In this document: positions 50,728 through 59,434 of the stretch, one piece after another
Position numbering within the stretch: the stretch's first letter is position 1
Layout: each line of letters opens with the position of its first letter
Source: Lederbergia citri
Lineage (GTDB): Bacteria; Bacillota; Bacilli; Bacillales; Bacillaceae_C
Assembly (NCBI RefSeq): GCF_018343625.1
Contig: NZ_JAGYPG010000002.1
Coordinates: 1,469,280-1,533,279, forward strand
Length of the DNA stretch: 64,000 nt
Reading direction: 5' to 3'
Notes under the pieces: model-generated
Told to the model about the DNA's origin: nothing
The model's database searches: none
The model's input: only the letters and a program-made list of their open reading frames with translations
Translations under genes and position numbers: made by a program

Positions 50728-51072
50728 TTATTTAAACTCTTCTTCTTCGTCTTCACTTTCATACGCATCTCTTGAAGGATTGTACAACCGTTCAAGATCT
50801 GGCTCTTCTGCAAACTCTGTTGCATACCTCGTATTGTTGTTTGTTCCTCTATTCCCTTCACTCGAACCTACATCGGCCGTCTTGGAATTAAATAGCAATC
50901 CAAGACAGATGATACCGCTTATTCCTACTAACGTAAAAATAAACCTTGCAAAACCGGAATCAGTTCCACCAAAAATGCTTCCGACTAAATCATATCGAAA
51001 TAAACCAACTAAGCCCCAGTTTATTGCACCAATAACAACTAAGGCTAATGCAATACGTCGCAATGTTTTCAC
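50728..51072 (-). CDS. DUF378 (YuzA-like) membrane protein
   Basis: 114 residues: two helices, ALALVVIGAINWGLVGLFRY and FIFTLVGISGIICLGLLF, the DUF378 signature, followed by an acidic, disordered tail ending ESEDEEEEFK that typical members lack. GTG 51072 has GGGGAG 6 bases upstream; the frame from 51093 does not. Function unknown. Confidence 0.88.
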   Translation of the reverse strand: MKTLRRIALALVVIGAINWGLVGLFRYDLVGSIFGGTDSGFARFIFTLVGISGIICLGLLFNSKTADVGSSEGNRGTNNNTRYATEFAEEPDLERLYNPSRDAYESEDEEEEFK

Positions 51073-51197
51073 GAAGTACTCCCCTTTCTTCAAAAGTGCA
51101 AATCAATAGCAAATTTTTTGTATGCTAATGATTCAGTCCTATTATTTGAAGAAAGAGGAAATTTTATAACCCGAAAACATTGATTGTTATATTATTA

Positions 51198-51222
51198 CAA
51201 AAAAAGACACCCTTAAGGTGCC
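51198..51222 (-). terminator. terminator of ychF
   Basis: GGCACC-TTAAG-GGTGTC read leftward (51206-51222), followed by T7. It abuts the ychF stop. Confidence 0.85.
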
Positions 51223-52323
51223 TTATACATTAAATCGAAAATGGATGACGTCTCCATCTTTCACAAGATATTCTTTTCCTTCAAGTCTAACCTTTCCGGC
51301 TTCACGGGCTGCTGTCATCGACCCTGCTGTGAGTAAGTCATCATAAGAAACGGTTTCGGCACGAATAAATCCTTTTTCAAAATCAGTATGGATAATTCCT
51401 GCACATTGCGGAGCCTTCATTCCTTTTTTAAATGTCCATGCACGAACTTCTTGGACGCCAGCTGTAAAATAAGTGGCTAACCCCAAGAGGTTATACGTAG
51501 CACGAATCAATTGATCGAGTCCTGACTCTTCAATCCCTAGCTCTTCTAAAAACATGGCTTTTTCATCGTCATCTAGTTCGGCAACTTCTTCTTCAATTTT
51601 TGCGCACACAACGATGACTTGGGAATTTTCTTTTTCTGCATATTCAAGAACTCTTTTTACATATTCATTGCCGGATGGATCTGCTACATCCTCGTCTCCA
51701 ACATTTGCTGCATATAAAACTTGCTTACTTGTTAGTAAATGCAAACCTTTTACGATTTTCATTTGTTCTTCTGTAAATTCAATCGATCGTGCTGGTTGAT
51801 CTGCTTCGAACGTTTCCTTCAACTTTGCCAATACTTCATACTCAAACATCGCATCTTTGTCTTTTTGTCTTGCCATTTTTTCTACACGGCCAATGCGCTT
51901 ATCAACCGATTCTAAGTCGGCAAGGACTAGCTCCAAATTGATTGTTTCAATATCATCAATCGGATCGACTTTTCCCGATACGTGAGTTATATCATCGCTT
52001 GCAAAACAGCGAACAACATGCACTATAGCATCTACCTGACGGATATGGGATAGAAACTTATTCCCAAGTCCTTCACCTTTACTAGCTCCTTTTACAATCC
52101 CTGCAATATCAGTAAATTCAAAAGCAGTAGGAACGGTTTTTTTAGGCTGTACTAGTTCAGTTAATTTTTGAAGTCTATGATCAGGCACTTCTACGATTCC
52201 AACATTCGGATCTATTGTACAAAACGGATAGTTGGCAGCTTCTGCCCCCGCTTTAGTAATTGCATTAAATAATGTAGATTTACCTACATTGGGCAACCCT
52301 ACAATTCCTGCTGTAAGAGCCAT
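51223..52323 (-). CDS. ychF: redox-regulated ATPase YchF
   Basis: 366 residues, Obg-related P-loop ATPase (prefers ATP). G1 GIVGLPNVGKST, switch TIDPNVGIVEVPDHRL, G3 DIAGIVKGASKGEGLGN, and a C-terminal TGS domain ending EYLVKDGDVIHFRFNV. ATG 52323 has GAGGAG at 8 bases. Binds ribosomes; linked to stress responses. Confidence 0.97.
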   Translation of the reverse strand: MALTAGIVGLPNVGKSTLFNAITKAGAEAANYPFCTIDPNVGIVEVPDHRLQKLTELVQPKKTVPTAFEFTDIAGIVKGASKGEGLGNKFLSHIRQVDAIVHVVRCFASDDITHVSGKVDPIDDIETINLELVLADLESVDKRIGRVEKMARQKDKDAMFEYEVLAKLKETFEADQPARSIEFTEEQMKIVKGLHLLTSKQVLYAANVGDEDVADPSGNEYVKRVLEYAEKENSQVIVVCAKIEEEVAELDDDEKAMFLEELGIEESGLDQLIRATYNLLGLATYFTAGVQEVRAWTFKKGMKAPQCAGIIHTDFEKGFIRAETVSYDDLLTAGSMTAAREAGKVRLEGKEYLVKDGDVIHFRFNV

Positions 52324-52477
52324 TTTGGTCACTCCTCTTCCGGGTTATTTCCTTTATTAACACGTTTTTTCTCCTTCACAATTATAGTGATTATATTAAG
52401 AAAAAACAACTTAACTTTACCTTTAACGATAAATATTGCGCTGAATCCTAAAATTTTCAGATAATATTACATTTAAA

Positions 52478-52503
52478 AAGCATGAGAGTTATTCCTCATG
52501 CTT
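52478..52503 (-). terminator. terminator of the DUF951 gene
   Basis: AAGCATGAG (52478-52486) pairs with CTCATGCTT (52495-52503); leftward tail TTTTTAAATG. It overlaps the stop codon. Confidence 0.85.
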
Positions 52504-52686
52504 CTCTAATATTTTTTTTATTTTTCTTGCAAACTCTCTCCGCGGCAACATAACACTGTGGCCACAGCCTTCACATTTAATGCGAATATCCATCCCCATG
52601 CGAATGATCTTCCAACGGTTTGTCCCACATGGGTGCTGTTTTTTCATTTCTACTATGTCATTAAGATTAAATTCTTTTTTTTCCAA
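52489..52686 (-). CDS. yyzM: DUF951 (YyzM) protein
   Basis: 65 residues: FNLNDIVEMKKQHPCGTNRW and IRIKCEGCGHSVMLPRREFA. The Cys residues (HPCG, CEGCG) suggest a small zinc or nucleic-acid-binding fold. Located next to ychF as in B. subtilis. AGGAGG precedes ATG. The gap 52687-52897 contains a GTATA...CGTATAA pair that could be a sporulation promoter for yyaC, but the fit is poor. Confidence 0.9.
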   Translation of the reverse strand: MEKKEFNLNDIVEMKKQHPCGTNRWKIIRMGMDIRIKCEGCGHSVMLPRREFARKIKKILEKHEE

Positions 52687-52897
52687 AGTTCATTCCTCCT
52701 GAAGATTCCATCATATTCTCCACGATTCACTTTTTCTAAAATCATTTTACCAATAAAATGTTGATTTTCATAGGCAGTTATTGGATTTTACAATTTCTTA
52801 TGTATAGAAATGAAAATTCCTCCGTATAATGGGTAAAGAAAAGAAAAGCGGAAGGCGATGTGAATTCTTTTCATTCGAAGGAAAGGAGCGATAATAG

Positions 52898-53518
52898 ATG
52901 AAATCACAACCGCTGTTTAATCCTCTTGATATATTTGATGTTAGTATTAAATTTGACGATCCAACATCTTTAAAGAAAATTTCTAGCGGTATTATCGATC
53001 TACTCCCCTTCGGATTTAAAAGAGAAATTGTCATTGTATGTATTGGAACGGATCGATCGACTGGAGATTCGCTTGGACCACTTGTTGGCACTTTTCTTAA
53101 AGAAACAGGATTAGAAAGCTTCCACTTATATGGAACGTTAGAGGATCCCGTTCATGCCGTAAATTTGAATGAAAAAATGGAAATGATTCGTCAAAAGCAT
53201 TTCCGCCCCTTTATTATTGGCATTGATGCGTGTCTTGGAAGACTAAAAAACATAGGCATGATAAAAGTCGGGTCAGGACCTGTAAAACCTGGTGCAGGAG
53301 TGAAGAAGGAATTGCCTGCAGTTGGAGACATGCATATAACCGGTATTGTAAACGTTAGTGGACATATGGAGTTTTTTGTTTTACAGAACACTCGGCTTAA
53401 TCTCGTAATGAAAATGGCAAAACAAATGGCAGCTGGGATTATGGATGCTGATACAATCTATACGAATAAAGAAGCAAGCCTGCAATTAGAATGGGATATG
53501 AATACAGAAATGATATGA
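52898..53518 (+). CDS. yyaC: spore protease YyaC
   Basis: 206 residues, sporulation protein related in fold to the GPR spore protease. IVIVCIGTDRSTGDSLGPLV, then VHAVNLNEKMEMI, FIIGIDACLGRLKNIGMIKV and PAVGDMHITGIVNVSGHMEF are typical. AAGGAG 6-7 bases before ATG. It is rightward while its neighbours are leftward, as in B. subtilis; expected in the forespore or mother cell. Confidence 0.93.
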   Translation: MKSQPLFNPLDIFDVSIKFDDPTSLKKISSGIIDLLPFGFKREIVIVCIGTDRSTGDSLGPLVGTFLKETGLESFHLYGTLEDPVHAVNLNEKMEMIRQKHFRPFIIGIDACLGRLKNIGMIKVGSGPVKPGAGVKKELPAVGDMHITGIVNVSGHMEFFVLQNTRLNLVMKMAKQMAAGIMDADTIYTNKEASLQLEWDMNTEMI

Positions 53519-53519
53519 G

Positions 53520-53548
53520 AAAAGCGGAAGGCGCCTGCAGCTAGACAC
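53520..53548. repeat. short relic of a Bacillaceae structured repeat
   Basis: AAAAGCGGAAGGCGCC followed by TGCAGCTAGACA joins what look like the two ends of the 54366-54590 element with the middle lost. A left-end-like AAAAGCGGAAGGCG also occurs at ~52843, before yyaC. Confidence 0.55.
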
Positions 53549-53611
53549 TAATGGTCTTTACTTAAAAATACGGACTTATATAAAAGTTAAGAATTTCTTT
53601 ATTTGATTTTA

Positions 53612-53637
53612 AAAAAAGAGGCAATTGCCTCTTTTTT
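53612..53637. terminator. bidirectional terminator between yyaC and DUF554 gene
   Basis: Perfect 26-base palindrome AAAAAAGAGGCAATTGCC... ending TCTTTTTT, good in both directions for the convergent genes. Confidence 0.9.
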
Positions 53638-54352
53638 ATATGATGTATTGATTATAAATAAAGATACTACTTACTATCAATGCAGCAACTAAAATACCTG
53701 GTAATAAATTTGCCACTCTGATTTTAATGATTCCAGATAAGTTCAGGCCAATTGCAAAAATCATGATGCCGCCTGTAGCGGTTATTTCATTGATAAACAT
53801 GTCCATCAATTCAGTTGGGACAAGCCTGTCTATTTGAGTTGCAAATAACGCGATTAGACCTTGGTAAAGTACAACTGGAATAAAAGAAAGAATCACACCG
53901 ATTCCAAGTGTTGTTGTTAAAATCAATGCTGTAAACCCGTCGATTACCGCTTTTGTATAAAGAACTTGATGGTCTCCTCTTATCCCGCTATCCAAGGCTC
54001 CAATGATCGCCATAGCGCCAATTACGAATATTAATGTCGCCGTAACAAACCCTTGAGAAATATTTCCTTTATTTGATGAACCCAGCTTTCTTTCTATCCA
54101 TAAGCCTAATGAATTTAGTTTATCATCAAGCTGCCACCATTCACCAAGTACCGCCCCAATGACAATACTCAAAATAACAATCAAGAAATTTCCACTTTTG
54201 AAACCCATTTGCAGACCTAAAACCATGACGACCAAACTTATACCATGCATGACAGTTGATTTCATTTTCTCAGGAATTCTGCTTAAAAACCTACCTATTA
54301 AAGATCCTACAATTATACAAATTCCATTAACTAACGTACCTAATAGCACCAT
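53636..54352 (-). CDS. DUF554 membrane protein
   Basis: 238 residues, about seven helices: LLGTLVNGICIIVGSLIGRF, VMHGISLVVMVLGLQMGFKS, FVIGAMAIIGALDSGIRGDH and a GGIMIFAIGLNLSGI ending, all DUF554. ATG 54352 has AAAGGTG upstream; the frame to 54382 lacks support. Commonly encoded beside spo0J in Bacilli. Function unknown (putative transporter). Confidence 0.9.
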   Translation of the reverse strand: MVLLGTLVNGICIIVGSLIGRFLSRIPEKMKSTVMHGISLVVMVLGLQMGFKSGNFLIVILSIVIGAVLGEWWQLDDKLNSLGLWIERKLGSSNKGNISQGFVTATLIFVIGAMAIIGALDSGIRGDHQVLYTKAVIDGFTALILTTTLGIGVILSFIPVVLYQGLIALFATQIDRLVPTELMDMFINEITATGGIMIFAIGLNLSGIIKIRVANLLPGILVAALIVSSIFIYNQYII

Positions 54353-54365
54353 AATTTCACCTTTT

Positions 54366-54590
54366 TTATAAGAAATGCGCAAGCGCCTTGCTCATCGACG
54401 TACAGGCCCACAGGATGTGGTCGACGTCGCCACAGGACGTGGCGTTTTTTAGTCGACGTTCCTTCTTTGCCCTTCGACTGAGATAAAGGAAACACGATGA
54501 GCCTATTAGGCGAGTCGATGTTGACCTATCGTAGGGAGAAGGTCAGGAAGTTTGCTAGTCGATAGGCGCTGGAGCTGAACAACACAAGCC
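54366..54590. repeat. ~220-bp structured intergenic repeat, MITE-like
   Basis: Begins ATGCGCAAGCGCCTTGCTCA and ends GATAGGCGCTGGAGCTGAAC; the ends are inverted relatives (AGCGCCT...AGGCGCT, ATCGAC...GTCGAT). Inside are hairpins such as GCCAC-AGGAC-GTGGC followed by GTTTTTT. There is no open frame. This is the GCGCAAGCGCC type of element dispersed in many Bacillaceae. Confidence 0.75.
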
Positions 54591-54635
54591 TAAATTTAAA
54601 CATAAGACTTTAACAAACATATACTTTTTTATTAG

Positions 54636-54666
54636 CTAAAAAAATAAGTGCCCTATAAAGGGCACT
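54636..54666 (-). terminator. terminator of spo0J
   Basis: AGTGCCC (54647-54653) pairs with GGGCACT (54660-54666), leftward tail TTATTTTTTTAGC. Confidence 0.88.
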
Positions 54667-54670
54667 ACCT

Positions 54671-55522
54671 TTATTCAGTTTGATCAAGTATTTCAAGAAT
54701 TCTTTCCAAGTCTTCTTGGGTTAAAAATTCTATTTCGATCTTCCCTTTTTTCTTCGATTGTTTTATCGTAACGGTAGTTCCAAATTTTTCTCTTAAATTA
54801 TTTTCTCTTTCCATAATGAATATATCTTTTTTAGGCTTTTTCTTTTTTGTTTCACGTGGAACATTTTCATTTATCTGCTGAACTAGATGTTCAAGTTGTC
54901 TAACGTTTAAGCCTTCTTTTACAGTCCGTTCAGCAACAGCTTGTATTTTTTCTTTTTGCTTAAGTCCTAAAAGCGTTCGCCCATGACCCATAGATAATTT
55001 GCCGTCTGTTATATATTGTTGAATGTTTTTGGGAAGAGTCAGTAATCTAACATGGTTCGCAATATGCGGTCTGCTTTTCCCTAGTCTTTTGGATAATTCT
55101 TCTTGAGTGATATTAAGTTTTTCCATCAGTGTATGGTAGGCAGTCGCCTCTTCTATTGGAGTCAAGTCTTCGCGTTGAAGGTTTTCCAATACGGCTAATT
55201 CCATCATTTGCTGATCGGTCAATTCACGTATCACAGCAGGGATTGTGCTTAATTTCGCTGCTTTTGAGGCGCGGTATCTGCGCTCCCCTACAACAATTTC
55301 ATAACCTTTAATGTTTTTTCTAACGATGATTGGTTGTAAGATACCGTGTTGAAGTATAGATTCTTTTAATTCCTGAATAGCTTCTTCAGAAAATACTCGT
55401 CTAGGTTGGTATGGATTTGGTTTGATTTCTTTTAAATCAATTTCCCGTACCGCTTCATCATTATTTATTTCCATATTTGCAAATAAAGCAATCCCTTTTT
55501 TCCCGAGACCTTGTTTAGCCAT
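54671..55522 (-). CDS. spo0J: chromosome-partitioning protein ParB/Spo0J
   Basis: 283 residues. N-terminal MAKQGLGKKGIALFANMEIN (Soj-activating Lys-rich tip), box 1 IKPNPYQPRRVF, CTP box GERRYRASKAA, HTH LSKRLGKSRPHIANHVRLL, dimer domain at the C-terminus. CTPase clamp that loads at parS and recruits SMC. ATG 55522 lies within the soj 3' end (8-base overlap). A parS site lies inside the gene. Confidence 0.97.
   Translation of the reverse strand: MAKQGLGKKGIALFANMEINNDEAVREIDLKEIKPNPYQPRRVFSEEAIQELKESILQHGILQPIIVRKNIKGYEIVVGERRYRASKAAKLSTIPAVIRELTDQQMMELAVLENLQREDLTPIEEATAYHTLMEKLNITQEELSKRLGKSRPHIANHVRLLTLPKNIQQYITDGKLSMGHGRTLLGLKQKEKIQAVAERTVKEGLNVRQLEHLVQQINENVPRETKKKKPKKDIFIMERENNLREKFGTTVTIKQSKKKGKIEIEFLTQEDLERILEILDQTE
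54848..54863. other. parS site inside spo0J
   Basis: TGTTTCACGTGGAACA, identical to the site at 50031; minus strand fits the consensus exactly. B. subtilis also has a parS within spo0J. Confidence 0.92.
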
Positions 55523-56276
55523 TTTCAGCCACTTCCTTTGCAAGATCTAAATATACTTCAGCCCCCCGAGATTTTGAATCATATACAATGATCGGTTCCC
55601 CATGACTCGGAGCTTCACTAAGTCGAATATTCCTAGGTATGATCGTTTGATATACTTTATTTTGAAAATATTTTTTTACTTCTTGAATGACTTGAATGCC
55701 TAGATTTGTTCTTGCATCCAACATTGTTAACAAGACACCCTCGATCATTAATTCGTGATTTAAATGTTTTTGGACTAATCGAACTGTATTTAACAATTGG
55801 CTTAACCCTTCGAGTGCATAATATTCGCATTGGACCGGTATTAAAACTGAGTCTGAAGCAGTCAATGCGTTAATTGTAAGTAAGCCAAGTGATGGCGGGC
55901 AGTCGATTAATATATAGTCAAAATCATCTTTTACTTGATCTAAGGCTCTTTTTAAACGAACTTCTCTTGAAATGGTTGGAACTAATTCTATTTCCGCCCC
56001 TGCTAACTGTATCGTAGCAGGAACTGCAAACATATTATCTACACCTGTTTGCATAATTACGTCCTTTATATCCACGTCATCTACGAGTATATCGTAAATA
56101 CATTGGTGGACATCTCCTTTATCAATCCCGGCGCCACTAGTAGCGTTTCCTTGGGGATCAATATCGATTAGCAATACTTTTTTTCCGATATATGCTAAAC
56201 ATGCCCCCAGATTGACAGAGGTGGTCGTTTTCCCGACGCCCCCTTTTTGGTTGGCTATGGAAATAATCTTTCCCAA
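55515..56276 (-). CDS. soj: ParA-type ATPase Soj
   Basis: 253 residues: GKIISIANQKGGVGKTTTSV (deviant Walker A), LIDIDPQGNATSGAGI, DYILIDCPPSLGLLTINALT. TTG 56276 has GTAGGTG upstream and gives the normal MGKII start; GTG 56285 would add three residues. Soj controls DnaA at oriC and acts with Spo0J in segregation. Confidence 0.96.
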   Translation of the reverse strand: MGKIISIANQKGGVGKTTTSVNLGACLAYIGKKVLLIDIDPQGNATSGAGIDKGDVHQCIYDILVDDVDIKDVIMQTGVDNMFAVPATIQLAGAEIELVPTISREVRLKRALDQVKDDFDYILIDCPPSLGLLTINALTASDSVLIPVQCEYYALEGLSQLLNTVRLVQKHLNHELMIEGVLLTMLDARTNLGIQVIQEVKKYFQNKVYQTIIPRNIRLSEAPSHGEPIIVYDSKSRGAEVYLDLAKEVAENG

Positions 56277-56550
56277 CGATGTCACCTACCCTAATATTTC
56301 TAAAATAGCAATCATGTATTCTATTTTATCAAATATTCGTCATGAATTACTCTTTCAAATAAAAAAAGTTTATTAAAATAGAAAAAAAATGTTGATTCAT
56401 TCTTATTGTTGCTGTTTTCAAAGTAAATATCAAGATGTTGGAGAAGTTTGCCGTTGAAAAAAACGTATTTTATGAAAAGAGTAACGATTTTTGCAGGTAT
56501 TTTATGCCTTCTTCAAGAAATTTAAATAACTATTAGGGAGGCAATAGAAA

Positions 56551-57531
56551 ATGGATTATCTGAAAAATCCAATGGCTCGATATGTACCCAAACATTTTGA
56601 AGTAGAGCAACTATGTGAACTGTATGCAATTGGAGATTTAGTTAATATTGATGAAGAATTAGGTGGCCTATTTAATGTAAACCTGAAAATAACTACTACT
56701 TCAGGGCAATATGTCATTCGGATCCATTCAGGATTAAGCAGTAAAAATCATCTAAATGCGGAAAAAGTTAAATTGGAAAAATTATTGGAACACGAAATTC
56801 CCGTTTTAATTCCATTATACACGAAAGAAGGCTATTATTTTTCAAAGCTACATAATCGATTTGTTCAGTTAACATATTTTGTTCAAGGATACTCATTTAA
56901 CTTCTCAATCGAGCAAGTTTACAATATGGGAAAGTTACTTAAAAGATTTCACGACGCACTAATGGATGCAAAAGAGATTCCTCTCCCCTTTTGGTCAAAC
57001 TATCCATCAAATGACGTATTAAAAGAAGGTTTACAACGATTAAAAGAAAATCAAAAAGAACTACATAAAGAAACTGATGTAAAAGAAGTTGAAAGACTTT
57101 ACTTTAAAGTAATGGAACAATGGATAGGAAATGATAGATATTTAACAAAATCGGTTATTCATGGAGATTGGCATCCATGGAACGTTTTATTTAATAGAAA
57201 TGATGAAATAAAATATATCCTCGATTTTGATTTTATGCAAAAAGGCGAATGCATTCATGATATGGCATATTTTCTATGGGCTATTAGGAATGAAGAAAAT
57301 ACGGAAGAATTAGGGAGGCATTTTTTGAGAGGATATGGCTCATTATCTATTAAAGAAGTTGAACTCTTGCCACTTGCAATAGCTCGTGCAAGTTTATTCT
57401 TTTTATGCACTTCCTCTTTTGTAGCAAATCCCGCTCATGAGCTAAATAAACAAATAATTGAGCAAAAACCTTATATTGAATGGTTACTTTCTCCCGATGG
57501 AAAAATGAGAATAAAAGCCTTAGCCACTTAA
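56551..57531 (+). CDS. aminoglycoside phosphotransferase-like kinase
   Basis: 326 residues, APH/choline kinase fold: N-lobe LGGLFNVNLKITTTSGQYVI, catalytic VIHGDWHPWNVLF (Brenner loop with Asp) and metal-binding YILDFDFMQKGECIHDMAYF. SD GGGAGG. It is rightward, placed between the leftward soj and noc genes, an insertion relative to B. subtilis where these are nearer neighbours. Homologues act on small alcohols or amino sugars, or as YsxX/CotS-like spore coat kinases; the substrate is open. Confidence 0.87.
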   Translation: MDYLKNPMARYVPKHFEVEQLCELYAIGDLVNIDEELGGLFNVNLKITTTSGQYVIRIHSGLSSKNHLNAEKVKLEKLLEHEIPVLIPLYTKEGYYFSKLHNRFVQLTYFVQGYSFNFSIEQVYNMGKLLKRFHDALMDAKEIPLPFWSNYPSNDVLKEGLQRLKENQKELHKETDVKEVERLYFKVMEQWIGNDRYLTKSVIHGDWHPWNVLFNRNDEIKYILDFDFMQKGECIHDMAYFLWAIRNEENTEELGRHFLRGYGSLSIKEVELLPLAIARASLFFLCTSSFVANPAHELNKQIIEQKPYIEWLLSPDGKMRIKALAT

Positions 57532-57545
57532 AAACTAAAACAAAA

Positions 57546-57587
57546 AGAGGAGCGATTTTAGTATGCTTCCATAAAATTAACTCCTCT
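57546..57587. terminator. terminator between convergent genes
   Basis: AGAGGAG (57546-57552) pairs with CTCCTCT (57581-57587), with ATTTTA/TAAAAT inside. It serves the phosphotransferase gene and the noc end. Confidence 0.65.
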
Positions 57588-57594
57588 ATTTCTA

Positions 57595-58446
57595 TTATGA
57601 TTTTTTCTTCGGTATTTTAATCGTAAATTGGTAGTATTCTTCAAACTCTTCTTCTTCCGAATCTAGTGTAATGCCACTATCAGACACCATAGAAAGAGAT
57701 TGACGGATTGTATTGACTGCAATTCTCATATCTTTGCTGATTGCTCGGCGTTTGCTCTTCGGTTTTTCCACAACGGTAAGAAGTTTTACGACTTGTTCCT
57801 CGGCCTGTTTGACATTTAAGCCCTTTTCAATAATAAGATTCATTACTTGAATTTGCTTTTCAGGATCTTTTAAAGGAATCAGAGCTCTAGCATGTCGTTC
57901 TGTAATTTTCTTTTGCAATATTGCCTCTTGGATTTCTTCCGGCAATTTTAATAGTCGGAGTTTATTGGCAACCGTTGATTGGCCTTTTCCTAGACGCTGT
58001 GCCAACGCTTCCTGGGTTAAATTATGCATTTCCAACAGTTTTCCATAAGCCATTGCTTCTTCAATCGGCGTTAGTTCTTCTCTTTGAAGATTTTCAATTA
58101 ACGCTATGGAAGCTGTTTCTGTATCGCTTAAATTTTTGATAATGGCAGGAACTTCATCCCATCCGAGAAGCTGGATTGCCCGGAACCTGCGTTCCCCAGC
58201 TATAATTTCGTATTGGTTTTCATCCGATTCCCTTACTACAATTGGTTGGATGATTCCATGTGTATGAATCGTTCTAGCCAATTCTTCAATTTTCGTTTCA
58301 TCAAATATCGTTCTTGGTTGGAATCGATTTGGAATAATATGAGACACTGGAATTTTCTTTATTTCATCCCGCTCATCCACCATCTCTTTTTCTATTGGTA
58401 ATTCCTTCTCACCCAAGCCAAATAATCGAGAGAAAGGATGCTTCAT
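57595..58446 (-). CDS. noc: nucleoid occlusion protein Noc
   Basis: 283 residues, ParB paralogue. The amphipathic N-terminal membrane-binding helix ([12 protein letters not shown]) distinguishes it from Spo0J. CTP box [34 protein letters not shown]. It blocks Z-ring assembly over the nucleoid. Upstream of soj on the same strand. Confidence 0.96.
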   Translation of the reverse strand: MKHPFSRLFGLGEKELPIEKEMVDERDEIKKIPVSHIIPNRFQPRTIFDETKIEELARTIHTHGIIQPIVVRESDENQYEIIAGERRFRAIQLLGWDEVPAIIKNLSDTETASIALIENLQREELTPIEEAMAYGKLLEMHNLTQEALAQRLGKGQSTVANKLRLLKLPEEIQEAILQKKITERHARALIPLKDPEKQIQVMNLIIEKGLNVKQAEEQVVKLLTVVEKPKSKRRAISKDMRIAVNTIRQSLSMVSDSGITLDSEEEEFEEYYQFTIKIPKKKS

Positions 58447-58562
58447 CCTTCGACACCACCTTAATAGAAACTCCCATTAGGAAAACACAATATTATATAT
58501 ATTATATATGACTTCCTATCATCATTCTATTTTTATTTGCAAATTCCTGCCAAACAGATGTC

Positions 58563-59279
58563 CTATTCCAGTGGAAGTTTATTTGGAGTTCCGGGTTTTC
58601 TAGGATATTTATTCGGCGTTTTTTTGTTTTTAGAAATAACAATAATATTGCGGTTGCTTTCCTCAATCGGCAATGTAAAAGAATGAACAGTGGAAAGCTT
58701 GCCTCCTAATTGTTTTAAAGCACGATCTGCCGCTTTTAATTCTTCCTCGGCATTGGCCGCTTTCATCGCGACAAATTGTCCTCCTTCTTTCACAAGCGGA
58801 AGGCATAATTCGCTGAGAACAGACATCCTGGCTACTGCCCTTGCAGTGACAATATCAAATTGCTCTCGAAATTCAGGCTTACGAGCAAATGTTTCAGCGC
58901 GATCATGATAAAAATGTGTATTTTTTAAGCCTAATTCACTTGATAAATGTTCAAGAAAAGTTATGCGTTTGTTTAATGAATCTACGATAGAGAGGTCGAT
59001 CTCTGGAAAACAAATTTTTATCGGAATACTAGGAAAGCCTGCTCCAGCCCCAACGTCGCACATTTTTACCGGCTTTGTAAAATCGATATAAAAAGTAGCA
59101 GTTACGGAATCAAAGAAGTGTTTTAAATATACTTCTTCTTTATCCGTAATGGCGGTCAAATTCATTTTTTCATTCCATTCAACAAGCAGCTCGTAATAGC
59201 GCTCAAACATACTAAGCTGATTGGAATTTAATTGGATTCCTTTTTCTCCTAGCATGTTTGTAAATTGTTCAATGTTCAT
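58563..59279 (-). CDS. rsmG: 16S rRNA (guanine527-N7)-methyltransferase
   Basis: 238 residues: [23 protein letters not shown] motif [20 protein letters not shown], then [20 protein letters not shown] and [20 protein letters not shown]. The C-terminus is Lys/Pro-rich. Methylates G527 in 16S rRNA; loss gives low streptomycin resistance. Downstream of mnmG. Confidence 0.97.
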   Translation of the reverse strand: MNIEQFTNMLGEKGIQLNSNQLSMFERYYELLVEWNEKMNLTAITDKEEVYLKHFFDSVTATFYIDFTKPVKMCDVGAGAGFPSIPIKICFPEIDLSIVDSLNKRITFLEHLSSELGLKNTHFYHDRAETFARKPEFREQFDIVTARAVARMSVLSELCLPLVKEGGQFVAMKAANAEEELKAADRALKQLGGKLSTVHSFTLPIEESNRNIIVISKNKKTPNKYPRKPGTPNKLPLE

Positions 59280-59339
59280 TTTCGTTCATTCCTATTCTTG
59301 TTTGTACGCCTTACAAACAGGCGCTATATGTAAAATAAG

Positions 59340-59378
59340 CTCCAACCAGGAAGTTAAAAAACGACTTCTAGGTTGGAG
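59340..59378 (-). terminator. hairpin between mnmG and rsmG
   Basis: CTCCAACC (59340-59347) pairs with GGTTGGAG (59371-59378), with GAAGT/ACTTC inside. No T-run. It may be an attenuator or RNA processing site in the operon, or part of a flanking AGGCGCT repeat relic. Confidence 0.5.
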
Positions 59379-59434
59379 AGTTTCTTGATCAAAGACTTCT
59401 GTCTAGCAATGCTGGCGCTATGATGGCCTTTCTT

